Position numbers and translations under genes: made by a program. A model generated the notes under the pieces. That model was not told where the DNA came from and ran no database searches. It was given only the letters and a program-made list of their open reading frames with translations. DNA of 26,097 bases from Rhizophagus sp. LPA8_4_AMF (taxonomy: Eukaryota > Glomeromycota > Glomeromycetes > Glomerales > Glomeraceae), in assembly GCA_021464525.1 (NCBI GenBank), contig JADRCO010000815.1, positions 1-26,097 of the forward strand, read 5' to 3'. Below are positions 1 to 9,406 of the stretch, in pieces; position 1 is the first letter of the stretch; every line of letters begins with the position of its first letter.

Positions 1-110
1 TGCAGTATTGCGCAGATTTTTATCAAATTTGCATAAAAAAAAGCGGCAATCTGCTAAAATCGCAGATCACCGCAGATCTGAACCAAAAAAGTTTGCCGAT
101 GAAATCTATA
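1..110. repeat. Edge-truncated repeat fragment with CGCAGAT motifs
   Basis: This short stretch is GC-richer than the next kilobase. It carries three copies of CGCAGAT (11-17, 61-67, 71-77), the last forming the palindrome CAGATCTG. An inverted partner, AATCTGC, lies near 48-54. It runs off the left edge of the window, so it is probably the end of a dispersed repeat or transposon. The class cannot be determined from this fragment. Confidence 0.3.
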
Positions 111-2134
111 AATTTTATAAATAAAATTTAAAAATATAAAATTATAAATAATTTTTAATTTAATATTTAAATTTAATAAATTTATATTACTAAATTTTAA
201 GCAAGATATAACTGATTAATCATGAAATTTGTTTTAATAAAATAAATTAAATAGTAGTAAAATAGAATATTAAATAATACTAAAATAATTCAGATTTTAA
301 ATCTTATATAATAAAAATTTTAAGTAAAATATTTTGATTAATATTGTACTTGTAAAGATAAAATAAATATCAAAATATTTGTCTAATAAAATAAATCTAA
401 TAAATTAAAGATTATTAAAATTCAATTAAAATAGCAAAATTTGAAGCAAAAAAGTTAATATAAGCCAACTTTAATATATTTGAAATCAGAATTTATTATA
501 AAGTTTATATAAAATTAGATCTGAATTTTTTTAGTATTATTCATAATTCTAATAAAATTATTTTTTTATAGTTAATATTAATAAAGTTGTAATTTAAAAA
601 ATAACAATTATTAATTTTAAAATTAATCCAATAAGAACTGTAATATATATTATATAATATCTATTTATTATAAGCCTATACCTCTCCATCCCCATATAAT
701 ATATAATCTTACATTACACTTATATATATAAGACCTTTAAATACCTCCTATCCTCTAAAATATTATGTAATAAATATTATGGCCCTAATTAAATTTTGAT
801 AATAATTATATTATTACTAAATTCATTTCAATAAAATAAATTAAATAGTAATAAATTATATTTTTATAATTAATAAAGAATTCTGGATATCTTTAAAATA
901 AATTATAAGTTACATTTTTAGCAAATTAATCATGTTTAAAAAATTAATTCACAATTCACAAGAAATGAAAATTAAAGGATTTTTTCTAAATTTACTAATA
1001 ATTGATAAGACATTTAATTATTAATTTTTATTATATATAAAACTGAAATTAGGCTAATTTTACTAATTTTAACCTTCAAAATGGTTATAATAGTTGAAAT
1101 TAATTTGATTTTAACCTTCTAAAAGTCAAATTATTAAATTAAATATTGAATAATGATCTACAATTATTAAAATTTAATAATAAAAGTATTTAAGGATATC
1201 TTAATTCTTGACATGCACTCATGCAGTGATTAAAATCTTATAATTTATAACATTTAAAAGTTTTAATCATAACGAATTGAATGGCAGTAAAATTAAATTA
1301 ATCACATCAATATTGACCATTCCATTCTTACTTAAGATTTAGATATATTGCTTATGATTCTAGTATTTAGTAATCAGATTTTAATGAACTTAATACTATT
1401 CAATTTATTTTATTAAAAGAATTCAAATAAAATGTATTTTATATTTGAACTGATTATTGTTTTGAGAGGAAACCACTGACCAACAGGTATTATAGTATTT
1501 AGCATCTACATAGTAAATCTTATCTACATATAAATGCATGATAATATGACCATTATATGTTTTTAGCCTGAAAGTCTTAAGGATAAGGTTGCTTGACTAA
1601 ACATCTCCAAAATTTTACAATTAATTTCATCTAGATTTTAATATGAATTTAATATAGTTTCACAAAGTTTCTCTAGTTTCGCTATTTACTAATATAGTTT
1701 TAGTAGTTTCAGCATTTGACTAGTTTTGCCAATTTTTTAATAAGATTTTAATATAGTTTCATCAAGTTTCACCCTTTAGTCATTATACCAACTTGCTAAA
1801 CTTCCTAGTTTTAGCAAGCAATCTTACTCAAGGATCCAAGCTTCAAAAAGACATTATCCTTCCTACTCATCCTTCACCCATACTATAGATAAGAGCATTA
1901 ACCTGTATTTATATTTTTAACCACTCAGGTAAATCTGTATAAAGAACTTTTACCAGTATAAAGGCAACTATATAGATACCCTTTTATATCATCAGTATTT
2001 TATATTGGTAGTATTAATATTAGTAAAATTATTATAATTTAAAATTTTTACTATTTTACAATTATTTAAAATCATATGATATGATGTAATTTAGCCAATT
2101 TTGACTTTAATTTTGACTTTAGGTCTTCAAAACC
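111..2134. other. AT-rich intergenic DNA, no gene seen
   Basis: The sequence is very AT-rich with stops in all frames, and I see no open frame with splice signals or protein similarity. A pyrimidine-rich patch near 675-770 and the fold-back segment at 1576-1832 are the only structure noticed. No RNA gene was recognised. Confidence 0.6.
1576..1832. repeat. Fold-back segment, possible MITE
   Basis: The arm at 1584-1601 (TAAGGTTGCTTGACTAAA) matches the reverse complement of 1810-1826 (TTTAGCAAGCAATCTTA) with one mismatch and one indel. Weaker pairing extends outward to about 1576 and 1832. Inside the right arm is a small hairpin with a 9-bp stem (1792-1800 with 1810-1818) and a 9-base loop. The interior carries repeated phrases of the type TTTAATATAGTTTCA followed by AAGTTTC (about 1648-1674 and 1745-1771). 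The length and arms suit a small non-autonomous element, but no clear target-site duplication was found and the arms could be degenerate by chance. Confidence 0.35.
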
Positions 2135-2830
2135 AAAATATTTCAACTTGAAACCACTGGAGATACCCGTTGAGTACTAGATGGTACTCATAGATGGTGA
2201 TAGTTGTGAGTGCAATATCTTTACGGCAGTTTACCTTCTGTTAGGTTTAGGCTAACCATGATATTCGTAAGCCAAATGGTGTATAAGGTTCAGAAGCTAG
2301 GTTCGATTCTCTTGGTAAATTTGACATGCTGGTTGGTGATTCTTGGGATAGGTTAACTTTTTGGTAAGATGATCCTGCACCCTCTGAAGCTTCCTGTTCT
2401 GATAGTCACTAGTTTGATGGTACGGTCATTTGATGCAGATTCACTTACCATACTACTAGGGGATAATATGACTGTAGTCCTAGTGTGTAAGAATCATGAG
2501 GCTGTAGTGGTTTTAAGTGAGCTTACATGCTTAATATAGGGTTATGGAAGGGTATCTAGATGGTTGTCTATTGCACCATGGATCCTCAAAGTAAATGGTC
2601 ATTACAGTTGGGTGGGGATTTCAAAATATAGAAGCCTGGTTTAATCTTATGTAGTTATCGAAAGAGAGAGCTTCCTTGAGTCTGGGGTAGGTCTAAAAAT
2701 TTAACGTAATAAGGGCCTACTTGAGTATGTTAGGTGGGTATGTGATCGTTAGCTTAGGCTGCAGTATATCCGAGATCACAAGAATACCTTATGACAAGCA
2801 AACTGCAAAAAAAAAAAAATATTTCAACTT
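2135..2830 (+). mobile_element. Non-autonomous retroelement (SINE-like) with A tail and 15-bp TSD
   Basis: A block of about 665 bp (2150-2815) is visibly GC-richer than its flanks and ends in an A tail (from about 2807). The 15 bases AAAATATTTCAACTT occur immediately before it (2135-2149) and again after it (2816-2830, overlapping the tail). This is the footprint of target-primed reverse transcription, which LINEs perform for themselves and in trans for SINEs. No open frame resembling reverse transcriptase or endonuclease is present, so the copy is non-autonomous or a 5'-truncated fragment. A good Pol III B-box match, GGTTCGATTCT (2300-2310), is preceded by an A-box-like AAGCCAAATGG (2270-2280). 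That supports a tRNA-derived SINE, although the spacing is shorter than in a tRNA. The duplications are identical, so the insertion is probably not ancient. Confidence 0.75.
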
Positions 2831-4314
2831 TTGACTTTTAATTTTAACTACATATATAATTTTATACATATTTTATTTGTAATTAAGTAAAGCAACTTCT
2901 AGTTCATATTATAATAATTTTAATTGCTATAATATATAATTTGATCAGTACTAATTGTAAAGAATGAGTAGAATGAGTTCTTAATTATTGAAAAATTTAT
3001 TATGTCCAAATATATTATAATCTTCAGCTAATAATTTTAATAGTAAAATTTAATAAAAATGTCTAATTTTGTAATTTCAGTTTTATTTAAAATTTGCAAT
3101 TTTGAAAATACTTTTATAATTTTTTAACAAAAGATAGCCAGAAAGTTAAGAATTTGTTTGGTACTTTTAAAGTTTAAAATTACAATAAAATTGTATCAAT
3201 AATTGCATTTTAACTGTACTAATAAATTTATAATAAAATTGCCCTACTGATCATTAATAAAAATCTTTCTGTCTTTTATAAATTATAAATTAAAAATTAG
3301 AATTACAGTTAATCCTCAATATAGCAAACTCTCAATATAGAGAATTTTTAACATTTAACCAATCAAATACATCAAAATTCCCTCATTATAACAAACTAGC
3401 CAATTAAATCTTTAAAAAATTTGTTATAATCCTATAGTGAAGTTGAATCCAGATCCTAGGATTTATATCAAGAGTTGACTATGATTTTTTTAGCATTAAT
3501 TCAATGATTCAATTTTTTTACTTTGTAGTTCTTATTGAATTCTACAATTTAAAAAATATTTATCAAAATTGGATTACATATTAAATGTTGAGAAATTTGC
3601 AAAAAATGATTTTTTGAATTTTAGCAAAAAGGGAATTTTGGCCAAAGTTCATTATGATCTATATATTAGATATCCAGGATTCTATAATTAACTGTATTTT
3701 AGCTTATATATATTTAAATAAACTTTTTTAAGTACTTTTATAAATAAAATTATTGGTTATTTTGAAACAAAAAAATTTAAATTTAATAAATTATATGATA
3801 TTATGGTAAATTATTTCAGGTGAATTTTACTCCCAGTAAACATTAAGATCATTCTGTATATATATAAAAAAATAGATTTTAACAAGTAAATTTCAATGAA
3901 ATGTACTTATGATCTTAAATTATTTAATATATACAATTTACTTATTTGTTTATTTATTCAATTATTTAAACATGTCATTTTTAATAATTGATTAAATGAA
4001 AAGTTACACTAAATTTCTATAAATAATAATTAATGAAAATTTTTGATAAGCCAGTGTAAGAAAAATAGCAAAAAAGATATAATTTAAAAAGAAAAAACAA
4101 TATCTCAATTATTATATTAAGTATAAATAGCCGTAAAGTAGTATAAATTAATTTTACGCGGTATGATAAACCCGTTTTTGTAGTATTGATTGAAAAATAT
4201 CAAGTATTTTTTATTTTTGATGGCTTTGAAACTTTAATAAACAACGCAACTTAGAAAAAATGCACAGCCCTAATTGCTATTTTGCTGAAAATCGATCCTT
4301 TAAAAATTAGTTTA
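2831..4314. other. AT-rich intergenic DNA upstream of the kinase gene
   Basis: No open frame or RNA gene is recognisable. The stretch contains the MITE candidate at 3306-3481. Two TATA-like strings, TATAAATA (4122-4129) and TATAAATT (4142-4149), lie 170-190 bases before the kinase start. In DNA this AT-rich they are weak evidence for a promoter. Confidence 0.5.
3306..3481. mobile_element. Degenerate pogo/Tigger-like MITE candidate
   Basis: The left end CAGTTAATCCTCAATATAG (from 3306) and the reverse complement of the right end (TAGTCAACTCTTGATATAAA, from 3481) align as diverged terminal inverted repeats. This CAGTCAACTCTCAATATAG style of end is typical of pogo/Tigger DNA transposons. The left end is preceded by TA, the expected target dinucleotide, but the right flank has decayed. 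Inside is a perfect 11-bp inverted repeat (ATTATAACAAA 3385-3395 with TTTGTTATAAT 3420-3430), and CTCAATATAG occurs twice at the left end. At about 176 bp with no coding capacity it would be a miniature derivative. The family call rests on the ends only. Confidence 0.5.
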
Positions 4315-5330
4315 ATGGATTTAATGGATTTTAATAAAAGTTGGTATGATAATTTCTCTATTGAGAATGGAATATTAGATATACCATACGAACAAATTAA
4401 TAAAGAACGAACAAGAATAGGATTTGGTAAATACGGTATCGTTTATAAAACCACATGTGATTTGTTTGGAGATGTAGCTGTTAAAGAATTTTATATCAAT
4501 GATCAAGAATATATCGAGAATTTCACTAATGAGGTATATACTATATTATGTGTAAGTTTTTTTTGAAATTTTAAATTTGAATCGAATTCATTTTTCTAGG
4601 CGAGAATTCACAATCTCGCACGACATAAAAGAATAATTCAATTTTATGGAATAAGTCGAGGTTAGTTAAAAAAATTTTTTTTTTTGATTCTTAATAAGGT
4701 CATTTCAATTAATCAATTATATATATATTTATCTCCAAGACGCAGAAAAAAAATTATATTATATCGTGATGGAATATGCGAATCATGGAACATTACGCGA
4801 TTTCCTAAGCAAGAAAAATTCAATGAATTTAAAAGAAAGAATTCGTCTTGCAACTCAAATATCTGAAGGACTTTCTTACCTTCACAATAAATTAGATATT
4901 TCTCACCAAGATCTGGTAAATATTAAAAATTATGTGCTAATTTATACATTTATAGATATATTCACACTTTTATTATATCAAACAGCACACGAAAAATATC
5001 CTTGTAAAAAATGAGAACATTAAAATATCAGATTTTGGAAAATCCAAGTGCTTCAAGCACATAAATAATTTTAGTTCAAATAAAATATTTAATAGCTCAA
5101 CTTTGTATAAAGTGTCCGATATTCATAGTTTAGCTGTTATTTTATTAGAACTTTCTAATTATCGTAAAACATTACATAAAGAACAGCTCTCAAGTAAAAT
5201 ATGTTTAAAGGAAGATCGTTTGGAAATGCGCGAAAAATCAAGGATGGTTTCAAATTTACAATTGAAACCACTTGAACCAGCTTACTTAAACAATGACAAG
5301 AAAAGTTATATCTATTCTTACGATTTTTAA
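4315..5330 (+). CDS. Tyrosine-kinase-like protein kinase, probably degenerate (pseudokinase)
   Basis: Four exons (4315-4533, 4600-4660, 4740-4915, 4986-5330) give 266 residues. The glycine loop IGFGKYGIVYK (35-45), VAVK lysine (57) and helix-C Glu (73) are intact. Next come IIQFYG and the hinge-like IVMEYANHGTLRDFL, as in the TKL kinases expanded in Rhizophagus. The catalytic loop reads HQDL (149-152) instead of HRDL, keeps Asn156, and DFG is present (168-170). The activation segment is then cut to about two dozen residues with no APE motif before SDIHSLAV, the helix-F region. Most of the C-lobe is replaced by about 60 unmatched residues. The donor at 4534 was preferred over GTAAGT at 4552 because it restores the canonical helix-C length. 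There is no frameshift or internal stop, so it is either a translated pseudokinase or an early-stage pseudogene. The start is the first in-frame ATG; a second lies four codons on. Confidence 0.75.
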
Positions 5331-5701
5331 AGTATTAAAAAAATGGTTGTAAGTCACGTGAAATTTATTAAAAATTTTTATAAATTAAATATATAGAATT
5401 AAAATTGATTCACGTAATTATAATTTACTTTAATAAAAAGCACCAACTTTTAACTTTTTCTAACCAATTAAATATAAAACAGTTTTTGAGGGCGCTCTGA
5501 TATATTTTGAAAATGCCAAGAAAAAATGGGAATGCATAAATACACCGATTAACTTTATTTATATTGAGTAACCTGTTCGCATAAAGCAGAAAGAAAATTT
5601 CTAGATGGGCGACATAAAAATTTGATCTTCGATCTTAGGCGCAATATTTATACAAGCGATCAATCACATAATACTAATATAACCCCTTTTTGATATCTAA
5701 A
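5331..5701. other. Convergent intergenic spacer
   Basis: This lies between the 3' ends of the kinase gene (+) and MRT4 (-). It should hold both 3' UTRs and terminators. I see no gene or repeat in it. Confidence 0.6.
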
Positions 5702-6812
5702 CTATACTTTAATCACCTGATTTGTCGTTTTATCATAATAGTGAGTAGGTATTAATCTAAATATAGCGAGTTTGAACATCATTTGTTTCTAAAAATAAAA
5801 AATTTATTTTGAATGAAAATAATTATAAGCCTATTTTTTAAATAATTTAAGCGCAAATTAACTTACCAACATATGAGCTTGCTCAACTGTAAGTTGATCA
5901 CCATATTTACAAATCGTATAATCTTGATCTAAAACTAAAAAACCTTGCTCCAACCTAATAGTCATTCCTAAACCCTCCAATATTGGTTTCTGAGTAGGTA
6001 TTACATATTCACCAGTATTATGATATCTTATTTTTCCGGCTGGGACAACTATATCTTGATCAACAAGTCCTCCAGCTCTAGCATAACCATCAAATTGCGT
6101 ATTTGAAAAATAAGAACGAACATCATCTACTTGTTCGTTCGTAAACAAGATTCCTCCCTTACCAACCAATTCCTTTTATAAGTAAAATTTTTAATTTAGC
6201 ATAAAATTTTATCGTATAAATGAAAGGTTCTTTTAAAAATTAAAATTACTTGTGAAAATTTGGATAAATTCAACTCCTGTTCATCCTGTTCATTGCTACC
6301 CAATGCTTTTATAACGAGTTTATTCTTGGTGAAGAACAGTCTTTTTTGAAAAGTAAATATTAATATTAATTTAAAAGCAATAATTAAAATAACGAACTCC
6401 TATATAAAATTACTAACTTACTTTCCCTTATCTTTCCAATCTACTCGAATTTGTTGTAAATATACATTTCTCATATCCTCAGGTACTATCCTCCATATAT
6501 ATGTATATTGGGATAAACATTTTTGAATCTATTTAAATTAAGTAAACATTTGTGGAAATAAAAATTTTTTGAGAAAGAAGTTGCGATTAGTAAACATAGT
6601 TAATCGAATTTATTCTATAAAAAAAAATATTAATATCAGACAACAAACATTAGCGATAGCTTTAGTTTTAGCCTCACGAGTTTTCTTTTGAGAAGTTATA
6701 TAAACTGTTAAAACAATAGTTGGTTTAATCAACTGAAGTTTTTACCGTTCTATTAACAAAAATATAAAATTTGATATTTACTGATCTGTTTCTTTCTTTT
6801 TGATTTCGCCAT
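5702..6812 (-). CDS. MRT4: MRT4, nuclear ribosome assembly factor (uL10/P0-like)
   Basis: Six exons on the minus strand (6812-6782, 6704-6649, 6528-6422, 6340-6250, 6172-5867, 5788-5702) join in phase to 225 residues, close to yeast Mrt4 (about 236). The N-terminus MAKSKRKK and the basic KKTREAKTKAIAN match the family start. They are followed by the uL10-like region (EDMRNVYLQQIRVDWKD, LFFTKNKLVIKALG), then GGILFTNEQVDDV, the YARAG motif, and the C-terminal CKYGDQLTVEQAHML-KQMMFKLAIF. From family knowledge, Mrt4 occupies the P0 site on pre-60S particles in the nucleolus and is later exchanged for the stalk protein P0. The extended acidic P-protein tail is absent, which separates it from P0. 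Exon 4 follows a weak acceptor (AAAAAAG), but phase and similarity support it. All key blocks are intact and the gene looks functional. Confidence 0.93.
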
Positions 6813-7568
6813 TGTGAATTTAGATGAAAAAAATTTTTTTAGTTACAGTTTTTATGACCATTACATGTTACACGGTATGCGGCAAAATGCGAAATTATCA
6901 TTAGGCACCACTACAGATTTTGGCCCAAGTTAGGTCGATCTTAACTATAATAGGAAGGAGTTATGTTTACGCGTCACCTGATCACGTGCAAGCACGAGTT
7001 CAAAAACACTAATTATCTGAGGGACAGTTTTTTTTAGTGGCCAAAAATTATTTGTCACCCATTATTTGTCACCGCGATCGCCCTAACCTGGGACACATTT
7101 AGGACGTGCCAGAATTTTGGCTCCTGCTTTTTGTGTGCCAAGTTTTGTCGATCTTTCCCATATTAGGCAAGTGTGAGAGTTAATCATCACCGGGAACGTG
7201 ATTGCGGGAAACGCGTTGTTTATATTTATCTCAGCGACTTGGTTTTTTTAGTAGCCTGTTCCCTATTTGTCACCAAGCTAATTGTCACCGGATGGTCAAC
7301 TTGTGGTCAACTTGACCACTTAACATGGTACAAAAAAATGGGGTGCCAGAATTTGTGTAACGGAATCAAAATTTATTTTATTGTAATTTCTAGCTTAAAA
7401 ATATTAAATTAAATGATATAACTATATGATAACTTAAATTCATGCAAAAAGAAATGTGAAAAATTGTCATGCATATTGTGATGTTTAATAAAATGTCTGT
7501 TTTTTTTAAAAAAAAAACGAAGTTTTATAAAGACGCGAAATCTCGCAAGAAAACGCATCAAATTATGT
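6813..7568. other. Intergenic spacer containing a tandemly duplicated repeat
   Basis: This is the upstream region of MRT4 and the 3' flank of the next minus-strand gene. The middle (about 6916-7355) is GC-richer than its surroundings and holds a diverged tandem duplication, listed separately. An oligo-T/oligo-A switch (T8 A10) lies at 7500-7517. No credible gene is seen. Confidence 0.6.
6916..7355. repeat. Two diverged tandem copies of a ~213-bp repeat
   Basis: Copy A (6916 to about 7118) and copy B (about 7129-7355) share anchors in the same order. CCAAGT followed by GTCGATCTT is at 6925 and 7138. ATCTGAGGGAC matches ATCTCAGCGAC at 7015 and 7228. TTTGTCACC followed by a second TTTGTCACC or ATTGTCACC is at 7051/7065 and 7266/7281. 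GTGCCAGAATTT is at 7106 and 7343. The offset is 213 for the first anchors and grows to about 237 through insertions. It looks like a decayed satellite or transposon segment; the family is unknown. Confidence 0.6.
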
Positions 7569-9406
7569 TCAATCTAGGAAAGGATTAAATTTCTTTCCGC
7601 CTCTTTTGTTGGAATTAGAATGAGAACCCAAATCGTCAGTTCTTTCGTCTTTTCCACTTTCACCTTCAAATATTTCTCGTTCAACGTCTTTTTCAACATT
7701 TTCAGCTTCCTCTATATCTTTTTCACCTTTAATCTCTTTCATATAATCAATATCACAAACATATTGACTTAAAAATTGTTCCAAATAATTTATTCTCTCT
7801 GTTATAGTTTCATCAATGCTTGGCAATTCTAAAAGTGGGATTGATTTTGGATATTGTTTGTGAAGTTCGTTTTTAATTCGTCTTCGAATACAACAGTTTT
7901 GAAATATTCCCCATGGACGAATTGGCGAGAACCCTATGAAATTATAAAGAGAAGGAATGTTGTTAGATCTTGTGGTAAATAAATAAAATATATTATAAAC
8001 ATGAAACTTACCAAAAATTAAAATATAAATTCCTGCTAAGATTCCATAAAATCCAGCAAGCATACTCATTGAATCCAAAATCTACAAATGAAAAAAGACA
8101 TCAGCAACATACACAAAAACCATTAAATTTAAATTTAAGTAAATTAAAACACTTACTCGGCGCGTTCTAATTTTGTTATTTGTTATTTTTGATAAATATA
8201 CATTAGTATTTATATTTATGTCATTTAAATAAAGAATTAGTTAATGGATTTTTACCTAGATTCAGTTTCAACTTCTTGAAACCAATTCAAAGTTCCGATG
8301 AAAAGATTTGCATATTTCTGTTGGCCCGTTATAGGCTGACCGGCGAATTCTATCGTATCAGGTGCTGTAACCGATTCTAAATAAATTCGAGATTATGTTT
8401 GATTCTTTGTTTCCTTTTTTTTTAAAAAAAAAATTATTAATAATTATATTCTAACCGTATTTAGAAGTTAGGTAAGGCTCTTCGAAATATGTTGGCGGTA
8501 AACCCAGAATACTAAAGAAATTTGTAATCATTTTTTTCTTTATATGCCTACTTATAAACATCCAATTAATCTAATAAAAATAAGATATTAGCAAATAATC
8601 ATAAAAGTATTTTTTTTTTTTAAAAAAAAAAAAAATATATCTTACTTGTTGAAAACCAATAACGTGATAATTTAATTCATCCAACTTCGCGTAAAAATTT
8701 GGATCCAATTTTAATGCTTGATCATGAACCTTTTGTGGTACAGTACGAGGATTAAAATCAGAATCATGAACTTTTACAAACATTCCCGCATCATTTTCTC
8801 TTAAATATCTTGGATCATCAATATTTATTGTAAAGTAAACTCCATATAACTTTTCAGACATGTTATATTTTAGTCGACCGTCAATTGAAGTAAACCAACC
8901 ATGCCATCGTTGATCCTCAGAAGTTTGATCACATGATGGTTGTGTGATCAAATCTTCGTCACATGGTGTTGGTGTCTTTCCATCTTAATAGAAAGAAGTT
9001 TTCGTTAGAGGAAAGGATACGAAAGAAATAACAGATTACAAAAAAAAACTTACCTAGATATCGAACTTCACACGTAATATTAAAATGATAATTAAACGTA
9101 ATCTCCACATCTTTTTTAAAATCATTTAGTAATTAGAAATGGAAATTTCTTTGGGTATTAAACTTACAGAAAAACCGGTAATAAATCAGCAATCGATTTA
9201 CCTGGGACAGGTATTATTTCTGCTGGTTGTAATTGACTCACCATAATACCTTTATCTAATGCAATCAATGCTGTCAAAATAGCAAAATAACCTCCTAATA
9301 TAGCCACAAGAATAAATAATGCAGTTGCTCTTGCTGATACTAATACAACAGGTTCTGTTTTTCGATATTTTCGAATGATGTCTTGGGTTTCATTAATAAA
9401 TTCCAT
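7569..9406 (-). CDS. Two-pass membrane protein of unrecognised family, short paralogue
   Basis: Eight exons (9406-9202, 9110-9054, 8983-8646, 8570-8456, 8376-8256, 8166-8157, 8081-8012, 7933-7569) join in phase to 426 residues. A short N-terminal segment with IRKYRKTEP precedes a hydrophobic helix (about 21-50). About 230 residues follow with several cysteines and sequons NIT and NMS, which suggests a lumenal or extracellular domain. A second helix (LAGFYGILAGIYILIFG) comes next, then RPWGIFQNCCIRRR and a charged tail rich in Glu and Lys. Exon 6 is only 10 nt. The paralogue at 10850-14957 shares the domain order and nearly all introns, which validates the model independently. No enzyme motif is visible. 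The topology (both termini cytosolic) is inferred. It could be a receptor, channel accessory or scaffold, but I cannot assign a function. Confidence 0.85.

Noticed and set aside
2265..2312. Functional tRNA gene
   Set aside because: Box spacing is too short, the T-stem does not pair and no acceptor stem is seen. It fits a tRNA-derived retroelement better.
4552..4557. Strong GTAAGT donor in the kinase gene
   Set aside because: Using it adds six residues inside the region after helix C. The upstream GTATAT donor at 4534 gives the exact canonical length and keeps phase.
4315..5330. Frameshifted kinase pseudogene
   Set aside because: The broken open frames are fully explained by three introns in phase. 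The degeneracy is in motif residues and length, not in the frame.
7173..7412. Small plus-strand open frame of 79 codons
   Set aside because: It lies wholly in the diverged tandem repeat and has no recognisable similarity.
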